From an uncultured Bacteroidia bacterium (GTDB lineage: Bacteria > Bacteroidota > Bacteroidia > Bacteroidales > UBA932): DNA of 64,000 nucleotides. Of the stretch, positions 41,993 to 48,929 are shown one piece after another; position 1 is the stretch's first letter; every line of letters begins with the position of its first letter. The position numbers were made by a program, and so were the translations under genes. The notes beneath the pieces were generated by a model, which saw nothing but the letters and a program-made list of their open reading frames with translations, was not told the DNA's origin and ran no database searches. The stretch spans positions 62,001 to 126,000 of the forward strand of contig CACZHP010000002.1 in NCBI GenBank assembly GCA_902780935.1, given 5' to 3'.

Positions 41993-42987
41993 TGGTCTTG
42001 ATATTTACCAATAAGGAAGACGTGCACCCTAATTTGGTGATAGATTATCTATCTGAATGGGGTGTGCCTTTCTTTAGGCTTAATACAGAGGAGCTTCTGA
42101 CTGAATACTCATTTTGCTGGTCAGCGGATAACAACGGCTGTGATTTTGAGATCATAAACCGTGAAAATGGCTCTATTATCAAGGGTTCTGAGATCACTTC
42201 GCTATGGGACAGGCGCCCAGAGCCTCCTTCAAGCCTTCCAATCAGGAACACGGAGATCATTAATAATCATATCCGTGAAGAGGCCTTGGAATTCCTTAGG
42301 TATTTACGATACTATTTGGATAATATCCCGTCGATAGGCAGCATCGTTTATGATAGGGTCGCATCTTCAAAGATGCTCCAGTATAAAGTGGCTCTGGATT
42401 GTGGCCTCAGTATTCCAGCCACTGTATTCTCCAATAGAAAAAACGCGTTTGAGTTGTTAGGAGGATTATACCAGGATTTGTGCGTTAAAGGGATAGGGGG
42501 ACATGGTGTTTGGGATGCCGGGAATATGGCTGATTACGTGTTTTATTCCTCGAAAATAGATTCTGGAGAAATGGCAGCTATTCCGGAAGAAGCCTTCAGC
42601 CAGACGGTCTCCTTTGTCCAGGAGTATGTCTCGAAATCTTTCGAGTTGAGGGTGACAATCGTGGGCGAAGATGTTTTTACCGCTCGTATTGACAATCAGG
42701 AATTGGAAGAAGACAAAGGCAAGGTTGATTGGAGGCAAGGCTATGATTCCGGGTTACGCCTCTCGGAATTCTTGTTGCCAGAAACTATTAAAGATAAATG
42801 TTTGACTCTTGTACATGCCCTTGGATTGAATTTCGGTTGCATAGACTTAATAGTACGACCTGACGGTGAATACATTTTCTTGGAGTGTAATCCGAATGGC
42901 CAGTGGTTGTGGGTAGAACTCGAAACAGGAATGAAAATATCCAAGAGTATAGCGAGATTTCTTACTGAGAACAAACCAATTATATAA
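41992..42987 (+). CDS. ATP-grasp RiPP maturase (MvdD/TgmB-like ligase)
   Basis: A 331-residue cytoplasmic ATP-grasp ligase that should form ester or amide crosslinks in the peptide encoded just upstream. It starts MVLIFTNKEDVHPNLVIDYL; SKMLQYKVALDCGLSIPATVFSN, CVKGIGGHGVW (nucleotide loop), FELRVTIVGEDVFTARID and GCIDLIVRPDGEYIFLECNPNGQW (Mg-binding Glu and Asn) follow in family order. The end of the ORF, WVELETGMKISKSIARFL, is also typical. ATG at 41992 overlaps the precursor stop by one base. No radical-SAM or SPASM protein is nearby, so this is a pure ATP-grasp system. Confidence 0.88.
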   Translation: MVLIFTNKEDVHPNLVIDYLSEWGVPFFRLNTEELLTEYSFCWSADNNGCDFEIINRENGSIIKGSEITSLWDRRPEPPSSLPIRNTEIINNHIREEALEFLRYLRYYLDNIPSIGSIVYDRVASSKMLQYKVALDCGLSIPATVFSNRKNAFELLGGLYQDLCVKGIGGHGVWDAGNMADYVFYSSKIDSGEMAAIPEEAFSQTVSFVQEYVSKSFELRVTIVGEDVFTARIDNQELEEDKGKVDWRQGYDSGLRLSEFLLPETIKDKCLTLVHALGLNFGCIDLIVRPDGEYIFLECNPNGQWLWVELETGMKISKSIARFLTENKPII

Positions 42988-42998
42988 AAAGAAGGAAA

Positions 42999-43616
42999 AT
43001 GAGCGTTTTCAAATCATGGCTTGTGGCCAATGTGGAAGTGGTGTTTATTATTTTCACAGCCCTGTTCCTTGCTGGAGTCGGTCTTTATACCTGGAATCAT
43101 TACAATGCCACCGGGGATGATGTTTACATCAACATGGCTATTTATATAGTGATTCCTACCGTGCTCCTGAGCATTTTGCTGGTTTCATTGATAAAGAGTG
43201 GAATAGGAGGATTCATCGGTCTGCTGATCCTTTGTTCTCCGGTAGTCGCCTCATTATACCGGAACCCTTCTTCGGAGTCCGGCGAGGATCAACAGCTTCA
43301 GCATGAACAAATTGATTCCCCTCCTGCGCACGAGCCTGATTCAACAACCCTGATGTTAGATGAGATGCTGGAGAGAGTAAGCTGGTCATGGCTGATCTGG
43401 GCAGCCGTAATTTCTTCCGTTTTCGGTCTCGCTGGAGCGATCTATGCCAACCGTAATTTCGACGAAGTGGTCTCGAGGCGTTTCCTCTACAGGAACAGTG
43501 CTTTGTCAGTGTTCGAAGTACAATGGAAATATACGTTCAACAGATTCTACGCTTGTTTCATGGCTACGATGGCTATCGCTCTTGAACTAATGTTGTTTTT
43601 TGCCTTACGGCAATGA
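42999..43616 (+). CDS. Five-helix membrane protein in the ATP-grasp peptide locus
   Basis: A 205-residue integral membrane protein of unrecognised family. Hydrophobic segments lie near residues 9-30, 45-64, 66-86, 128-150 and 182-203, with an acidic Ser/Gln/Glu linker at about 90-125. It starts 11 bases after the ATP-grasp gene and shares its base composition. It might export, bind or give protection from the modified peptide; no ABC transporter or peptidase is present in the locus. That role is inference. Confidence 0.72.
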   Translation: MSVFKSWLVANVEVVFIIFTALFLAGVGLYTWNHYNATGDDVYINMAIYIVIPTVLLSILLVSLIKSGIGGFIGLLILCSPVVASLYRNPSSESGEDQQLQHEQIDSPPAHEPDSTTLMLDEMLERVSWSWLIWAAVISSVFGLAGAIYANRNFDEVVSRRFLYRNSALSVFEVQWKYTFNRFYACFMATMAIALELMLFFALRQ

Positions 43617-43648
43617 CAAAGCCGTTTCGGGAATCGGATAATCTTTGC

Positions 43649-43656
43649 TAAATTTG
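43649..43656 (+). promoter_or_regulatory. -7 box TAAATTTG of the LRR-kinase cluster
   Basis: TAnnTTTG match 3 bases before the ATG at 43660. A TTTC at 43625-43628, 20 bases upstream, fits the -33 TTTG element with one mismatch. The predicted start of transcription falls on or next to the ATG. Confidence 0.55.
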
Positions 43657-43659
43657 GGC

Positions 43660-44667
43660 ATGATTAAGCCATGGGAAATATTCGTTTGTTGCGTTTTCTC
43701 GCTGATGTCCATGGCTTGCGGCGTCGAGACTCCCCGGGGGCTGGAGCGGCCGGAGGTGGTCTTTTCGGAGGCGGTGCCTGGAATCCGGTCAGTGACACTG
43801 AAGGCGTCATTTGACAGGGGCGACAACATTGCGGCGTGCGGATTCAAGGTCTGGCTCTCATCCGGGACTCAGATGAAGATAGGAGTCATTCCCGGTGAAG
43901 AGATCTCGGCCGAAGTTTCAGAACTGGAGCCGGAGACTGAATATTCCTGGGCAGTTTACTTCACTAACGGACGAGACACCCTTGAGACTCCGGCCATGAC
44001 TTTCATGACCAAGCCGCAGCCGCATGTCAAACCTGATCCGCCGGCAGGGACAGATGATCCTGTGGTAGTCCCCGAAGTCGATCCCGATCCAACCCTGTGG
44101 GAGTTTATCACCGGAAAGTTCGACACAGATGCGGACGGGACCATGAGTGACGAGGAACTACTTGGAATACAAGAACTTCAGATCGCTGATTTGCCAGTGG
44201 ATTCCCTTGCTGGGCTTGAGGCTCTCGTGAACCTCCGGACTCTCGGAATGGGCGGCCATTACTTGAAGAAGATAGACCTTTCCGCCAACAAGAACCTTGA
44301 GTTGCTTTATGCCGGGAGGGAGGCCCTTCTCGAGGAGTTCTATCTTGACAATCCTAAACTCGGGTACCTTTATCTTATCGAATGCAAGGTCCTGAAGACC
44401 TTGGATTTCTCGAGATGTCCTGAAATCACGATGCTGGAACTGTATAACAACCAATCTCTTGAGAGCATTGACCTGAGCAAGAACCGGAAGCTGGAGGTTT
44501 TCCGTCTGACCGGATCGAAGGTCAAGGAACTGGACCTCTCGAACTGCAGACGAATCCAGCAACTTTCTTCCGAAGACAATCCTCTCCTTGAGAAGGTCAT
44601 CCTCCATAAGGAGGCCTCTCCGGAGGTCCTTTCGGTGGAGAGCCACACAAAAATTGTTTATCAATAA
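43660..44667 (+). CDS. Leucine-rich-repeat lipoprotein with EF-hand-like loop
   Basis: A 335-residue surface or periplasmic lipoprotein; the signal MIKPWEIFVCCVFSLMSMAC ends in a lipobox Cys. An FN3-like domain (about residues 35-125) is followed by a Pro/Asp linker, the Ca-binding loop DTDADGTMSDEE near residue 158, and about seven short leucine-rich repeats (LEALVNLRTLGM, LKKIDLSANKNLELLY, LKTLDFSRCPEITMLELY, LESIDLSKNRKLEVF). It would bind a ligand outside the cytoplasm. It is the first gene of a four-gene cluster with a kinase and may be its sensor; that is inference. Confidence 0.83.
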   Translation: MIKPWEIFVCCVFSLMSMACGVETPRGLERPEVVFSEAVPGIRSVTLKASFDRGDNIAACGFKVWLSSGTQMKIGVIPGEEISAEVSELEPETEYSWAVYFTNGRDTLETPAMTFMTKPQPHVKPDPPAGTDDPVVVPEVDPDPTLWEFITGKFDTDADGTMSDEELLGIQELQIADLPVDSLAGLEALVNLRTLGMGGHYLKKIDLSANKNLELLYAGREALLEEFYLDNPKLGYLYLIECKVLKTLDFSRCPEITMLELYNNQSLESIDLSKNRKLEVFRLTGSKVKELDLSNCRRIQQLSSEDNPLLEKVILHKEASPEVLSVESHTKIVYQ

Positions 44668-44678
44668 AGAAACTAACA

Positions 44679-45236
44679 ATGAAACAAGATAATCCTGAAT
44701 ATTCATTCCTGCGGCAGGAAGTTGAGCGCAAATGGGGCCGGAGACTGGCTACATCGGCGGATTTCGCCGCGCTCGCCGAGGCTATGGACGAGAGCATTTC
44801 CGTGTCCACCCTGAAGCGGTTCTGGGGATATGTGGGAGACAACCCGGCTCCCAGGAATTCCACCCTCGACTCGTTGTCGAGATATTCCGGGTACCTGAAT
44901 TTCAAGGCTTTCCGGGATCACCTTATGGATTCCGGGAAACTGCCTTCTTCATATTTTCAGGCGGAAGTCGTTGAAGCATCCTCACTTACCAAAGGTGAGA
45001 GGATCATGATCGGCTGGCGCCCGGACAGGGAAGTGCTTCTCTCCTACGAGGGCGACTCGATATTCCGTGTCCTCGAGAGCAAGAATTCCTCGCTTCAGAA
45101 AGACGACTGTTTTGAGGCATCGACGATCATGAAAGGATATCCTCTGGCATTGTCTGGAATATTCAGAAATGGCTTGAAGACAGATCCTTACGTGGCTGGA
45201 CTTGACGGAGGAATCGCATTCATCAACAAGAGGTAA
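44679..45236 (+). CDS. Putative DNA-binding protein beside the Ser/Thr kinase
   Basis: A 185-residue cytoplasmic protein. The first 80 residues read like an HTH-type module of Bacteroidota (ISVSTLKRFWGYVGD, then STLDSLSRYSGYLNFKAFRDHL), as found at the start of several regulators. The second half (RIMIGWRPDREVLLSYEGDSIFRV, FEASTIMKGYPLALSGIFRNG) is a small beta-rich domain I do not recognise. It lies 11 bases after the LRR gene and 9 before the kinase, so it may be the kinase target or partner. Specific function is unknown. Confidence 0.7.
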   Translation: MKQDNPEYSFLRQEVERKWGRRLATSADFAALAEAMDESISVSTLKRFWGYVGDNPAPRNSTLDSLSRYSGYLNFKAFRDHLMDSGKLPSSYFQAEVVEASSLTKGERIMIGWRPDREVLLSYEGDSIFRVLESKNSSLQKDDCFEASTIMKGYPLALSGIFRNGLKTDPYVAGLDGGIAFINKR

Positions 45237-45245
45237 AGATTGAAG

Positions 45246-46604
45246 ATGGGCAGTTCGTCGGGATATTTCAAAGAGATTGGGGACGCTTTCTCCAAACTTC
45301 CTGGAGTAGATGCGCTTGAGCTCATCTACTCTTCTCCCGCCGGCCCGTATCTGCTTTATAAAGGCCTGTTCGGGGAGCGGATCGCCGTATTCAAATGCCT
45401 AAAGGAAGAGTTCCGGGGGGACGAGGTGTATGAGGCTATTATCCGCCATGAATATGAGATAGCCCAGCCGCTCAAGCATCCCGGAGTCTGCGATTATCTT
45501 TCGATGACCCGGATAGAAGGCCTTGGGAATACCATAGTGATGGAATGGATAGACGGCTGTACTCTCGGAGACTTCATCGGCGGCGGTCCCGTTAGTCCTG
45601 AAACCGGCAAGGCCGTTGCCCTTCAGCTTTGTGATGCGGTTTCATACATCCATCGCAAGCAAGTCCTCCATAATGACCTTAAACCGGAGAATGTCATGGT
45701 GACCCGGGAAGGGAATGTCGTGAAAGTCATTGATTTCAGTCTTGCGGACTCGCCATCGATGGCTCGTGGCCATATTCCTGCCGGGACCCAAGGCTATGCG
45801 GCTCCGGAGGTTGTCGCAGGGGGCGAGGCGAGCGTGCGTTCGGACATATTCTCCCTGGGAAAGATTATTTCGATTATGATGCCTTCCAGGCAGGATGTCT
45901 ATGAACGTTGCCTGTTGGAGGATCCGTCAGGAAGGTTCACTTCAGTGGAGGAGGTTCGGAAGGCTATAGAAACAGGACGCCCTCAAAAGAGGAGGCTTTG
46001 GATTATCCTTCCGGTTCTTGCGGCCGCTTTGATCGCTCTGGCAATATGGCCAAAAGCTAAGCCGTCAAGTGTCGCACCGTCTTACGATGAGGTATTTAAG
46101 GAAGCGGCCGCGCTTATCGGAGAGTATGATTCGGCGGTGCCGTCGCTGGATGCTTCCGGATATTCATTCACTGACACCCTTGACTGTCTTAACGGTATGT
46201 TCATTGTCGCCACTGAGGATGGGAAAGGTCTGATGGATTCCTCTGGAAATCTTATCCTGGAGCCCTCTTTCGACGAGATTGAATTCATCCTGCCAGATGT
46301 TGCTCTTTTGGGTAAGAACGGATTGTGCCGGCTTTGCGCGAGAGACGGTCGCATTTTCGCGGAAGGGGCTGAGCGTGAGGATCTTGTCTCTTCAGCTCAA
46401 GACCTTTATGAAAAGAGGATGTTCGATGATATGCGACGCTGGGATAATGCTTTGGATGAACTGGAAATATTGCGGGATGAGTGCCTCAATCCTGGGAGTG
46501 AGGAAACGGTGACGGCCAGGCTCGAAGCGTTCAAGTCCGCTCTCGGGAACGTTTCCGGGAGAATGACGGATTCCCAGCGCACCCGTTTGGAAAAGATATT
46601 ATGA
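45246..46604 (+). CDS. Divergent membrane-bound Ser/Thr protein kinase (Hanks type)
   Basis: A 452-residue kinase. Residues about 20-240 hold the kinase fold: AVFK at 47-50 with the ATP-binding Lys, a HEYEIAQPLKHP helix, the catalytic loop VLHNDLKPENVMV (HND for HRD), VKVIDFSLADS (DFS for DFG) and a GTQGYAAPEV activation end. The glycine-rich loop is poor. One membrane helix follows (about residues 253-271), then an extracytoplasmic part with WG-like repeats (GMFIVATEDGKGLMDSSGNLI) and a helical end. The Asp of HND and of DFS are retained, so activity is possible. It overlaps the next gene by 4 bases. Confidence 0.85.
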   Translation: MGSSSGYFKEIGDAFSKLPGVDALELIYSSPAGPYLLYKGLFGERIAVFKCLKEEFRGDEVYEAIIRHEYEIAQPLKHPGVCDYLSMTRIEGLGNTIVMEWIDGCTLGDFIGGGPVSPETGKAVALQLCDAVSYIHRKQVLHNDLKPENVMVTREGNVVKVIDFSLADSPSMARGHIPAGTQGYAAPEVVAGGEASVRSDIFSLGKIISIMMPSRQDVYERCLLEDPSGRFTSVEEVRKAIETGRPQKRRLWIILPVLAAALIALAIWPKAKPSSVAPSYDEVFKEAAALIGEYDSAVPSLDASGYSFTDTLDCLNGMFIVATEDGKGLMDSSGNLILEPSFDEIEFILPDVALLGKNGLCRLCARDGRIFAEGAEREDLVSSAQDLYEKRMFDDMRRWDNALDELEILRDECLNPGSEETVTARLEAFKSALGNVSGRMTDSQRTRLEKIL

Positions 46605-47824
46605 GAAGATTCTGCTTCATATTCGTACTCTTGACATTATCTTTGGTTCTTCATGGACAGAACTCCAGGAGGATCAAGGAGGATCCTTCGTACATCTGGG
46701 GCGAGGGGATTGGAGCAGGATACGAGGCGGCGCAAAGCTCGGCGGTGGATGAGCTGATCCGTAAACTTTCGGCGACTGATTTGTTGGAAGTCCCTTCCGT
46801 ATCCCGGCTGGCGGTCTGGAGAACCTACAGGAGGGATATAATCGCGGCAAGTGGTGTGGAGAATGAGGGAAAGACGGCCCTCAGGTATATCGCTTGGAAG
46901 GATGTTAACAAGATATTCTCAAGAAGGGAGGCCCTGGTTGGCGACCTGCTTTCAAGGGCTTCCGGGTCCAAAGATCCGGTCGTGGTCGCCACGTGCGCGG
47001 ACTGGGCGTTGACCTTGCTGGATGCCCTGCCCGCAGATCAGAAGACCCGCCGTTCGTTGGAGTCTTTGAGGAATAAATACAAGGGAACACGGACCGGCGA
47101 TATTCCGGGGCTGTCCTATATCGGCAGGGAAGTGGAAGCTATCCGTGCGGCCCTTGGGAAAAAGGCCTCGCCCGTCAAGCCTGCGACGGAGATCCCCGTC
47201 CCCACTAAACCCATGCCCCGGCCTTCCATCGCTCCTCTGGTCTCAGTAGGAGGGGTTGCGTCAAGCCCCGCCACTGTTGTCTCCCGGAGGCAGGGAATCT
47301 CCAGAAAGACAGAGACTTACCCAGTCCAATTAAAAAAGGTTGCTCCCAGAAGGGGCAATCCATGGTCTTATTATCTCCTGCTTGATGCTTCGGCACTTCC
47401 ATCTGTTGAGGGCGGCCTCTTTTGGGGGGCTATGAAAGGATCATTCGGAGGATATGTCTCCGCAAGGAAAGGGTTCGGGAATATGCGTTCGGACTATTCA
47501 GCGACCAGCGACGGCCGTGCTGATTTCGGTTATCTTTGGGTTTCAGGGGAGGCGGCGTTGTCGAGGTATAGCCTCGCCGCAGGGGCTCTAATGCGGGTTG
47601 GGAAAAGAGTAACCTGCTATGCCGGAGCTGGTTACGGTAAGATTGACCAGATCTGGGAAGACACTGCAGGTCAGTGGGCAAGGATAACCGATATCTCACA
47701 TCGAGGAGCACAGATTGAGGCTGGTCTCATATTCTCTGCCGGCAAAGTCGCACTCATGGCCGGGGCGTCATCAGTTTCCTTTGCCACCATCAGCCCTGTC
47801 TTCGGGCTCGGGATTCATTTCTAA
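46601..47824 (+). CDS. Secreted protein with C-terminal outer-membrane-barrel-like region
   Basis: A 407-residue exported protein (signal FCFIFVLLTLSLVLHGQ, cleavage near residue 20). The N-terminal part begins YIWGEGIGAGYEAAQSSAVDELIRKLS, like LPP20-type domains, and continues as helices to about 195. A Pro-rich linker (about 195-250) leads to alternating strands ending VFGLGIHF, which suggests a small barrel. It overlaps the kinase gene by 4 bases and may form an envelope complex with the kinase sensor region. Barrel assignment is moderate. Confidence 0.68.
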   Translation: MRRFCFIFVLLTLSLVLHGQNSRRIKEDPSYIWGEGIGAGYEAAQSSAVDELIRKLSATDLLEVPSVSRLAVWRTYRRDIIAASGVENEGKTALRYIAWKDVNKIFSRREALVGDLLSRASGSKDPVVVATCADWALTLLDALPADQKTRRSLESLRNKYKGTRTGDIPGLSYIGREVEAIRAALGKKASPVKPATEIPVPTKPMPRPSIAPLVSVGGVASSPATVVSRRQGISRKTETYPVQLKKVAPRRGNPWSYYLLLDASALPSVEGGLFWGAMKGSFGGYVSARKGFGNMRSDYSATSDGRADFGYLWVSGEAALSRYSLAAGALMRVGKRVTCYAGAGYGKIDQIWEDTAGQWARITDISHRGAQIEAGLIFSAGKVALMAGASSVSFATISPVFGLGIHF

Positions 47825-47825
47825 A

Positions 47826-48278
47826 CTACAGTCTTGCGGCGAGCATTGCCTCACAGCCTTCGAGGATGTCCTGGAAGGTCGTCTCGAAATCTCCTGTGTA
47901 CCAAGGGTCGGCGACATCCCGGCTCCGCCCGGTGTAGGACATCAGAAGATGGATCTTACCCTCTGGGTCTGAAGGAATTATGCGCCTGATAAGCCGGAGG
48001 TTGGACGCATCCATGCAGATGATCCTGTCGAAGCGTGCGTAATCAGCCGGGGTTATTTTCCTCGCTGTCTTCGAGTTGTCGAAGGGAACCCCATGCTGGG
48101 TCAGGCAGCGCTTTGCCGGAGGATAGATCGGGTTGCCGGTCTCCTCGTCAGAGACGGCCGCGGACTCGATGTGATACTCATCCTCAAGCCTCCTGGAGCG
48201 GACCAGAGCCTTCATCACGAATTCCGCCATCGGGGACCGGCAAATATTGCCGTGGCATATGAACAATAGCTTGACCAT
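47826..48278 (-). CDS. Low-molecular-weight protein tyrosine phosphatase
   Basis: A 150-residue cytoplasmic phosphatase. Residues 1-15 (MVKLLFICHGNICRS) hold the CX5R loop with nucleophile Cys8 and Arg14; DVADPWYTGDF near residue 127 supplies the general acid Asp. The ATG at 48278 is chosen because the loop must lie at the very N-terminus. The gene is convergent with the kinase cluster, its stop one base from the last cluster gene. It could reverse phosphorylation in the same pathway, but such phosphatases also act on polysaccharide kinases. Confidence 0.93.
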   Translation of the reverse strand: MVKLLFICHGNICRSPMAEFVMKALVRSRRLEDEYHIESAAVSDEETGNPIYPPAKRCLTQHGVPFDNSKTARKITPADYARFDRIICMDASNLRLIRRIIPSDPEGKIHLLMSYTGRSRDVADPWYTGDFETTFQDILEGCEAMLAARL

Positions 48279-48321
48279 AATGACAAGATACAAAAAGAGA
48301 TGCTTATATGAAAAATTTTTC

Positions 48322-48329
48322 TATATTTG
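48322..48329 (+). promoter_or_regulatory. -7 box TATATTTG of the porin-like gene
   Basis: Exact TAnnTTTG match 30 bases before the ATG at 48360. Confidence 0.6.
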
Positions 48330-48359
48330 TCTCCAGAGTAACATTAAAACCAACTGATA

Positions 48360-48845
48360 ATGAGAAAATTCTTCCTAGTTCTGATCGCGATTTCGTTCGC
48401 CGCGGTCGCTAACGCCCAGATTTACGCTGGTGGTTCGTTGTCTTTCTCGACAAACTCCAACGCCGAGTCGACCACTGTCAGCATCGCTCCCGAGGTCGGC
48501 TATGACCTCAATGACAAGTTCTCCCTCGGTGCTGTGCTTGGACTTTATACCTACAGCGCTGATGGCGGTTATAGTACTAATGTCTTGTCCATCAAGCCCT
48601 ATGTCAGGTACTCGCTGCTTAGATTCGGTCCTGTGAACCTGTTCACTGATGCCGCTTTCACATACATGAAGCCTAAGAATGGGGATGGCACTTGGGAACT
48701 CGGACTCTATCCCGGAGTAGCCGCTCCACTTGGAAATAAAGTTTCCGCTGTCGCACATATCGGTTGCGTCGCTTACAACTCCGACACCACCTTCGGTATC
48801 GGAGTGGGGAATGTCGCCTCCGCTGGTCTGTATTATCACTTCTAG
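48360..48845 (+). CDS. Small outer-membrane beta-barrel protein
   Basis: A 161-residue porin-family protein. Residues 1-19 (KFFLVLIAISFAAVANA) are a signal peptide, and the mature chain is a run of amphipathic strands: QIYAGGSLSFS, TTVSIAPEVGYDL, FSLGAVLGLYTY, LSIKPYVRYSLL and the terminal VASAGLYYHF, with an aromatic C-terminal residue as required by the barrel assembly machine. The size fits an eight-strand barrel. It is monocistronic, with its own promoter and a strong terminator. Confidence 0.88.
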   Translation: MRKFFLVLIAISFAAVANAQIYAGGSLSFSTNSNAESTTVSIAPEVGYDLNDKFSLGAVLGLYTYSADGGYSTNVLSIKPYVRYSLLRFGPVNLFTDAAFTYMKPKNGDGTWELGLYPGVAAPLGNKVSAVAHIGCVAYNSDTTFGIGVGNVASAGLYYHF

Positions 48846-48868
48846 CGGATGCCTTGGAGGCATTAGGG

Positions 48869-48897
48869 AGAGGCCGCGAAAACGGCCTCTTTTTTTT
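48869..48897 (+). terminator. Rho-independent terminator of the porin-like gene
   Basis: Perfect 8-bp stem AGAGGCCG/CGGCCTCT with loop CGAAAA, followed by a T tract, 23 bases after the stop codon. Confidence 0.92.
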
Positions 48898-48929
48898 ACT
48901 TGGCGGACGCGCAAGTTTTTTTCTATAAT

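Noticed and set aside
41989..42987. Assignment of the ATP-grasp gene to a grasp-with-SPASM system.
   Set aside because: No radical-SAM/SPASM protein is encoded nearby, and the precursor lacks the features of that group as far as I know it.
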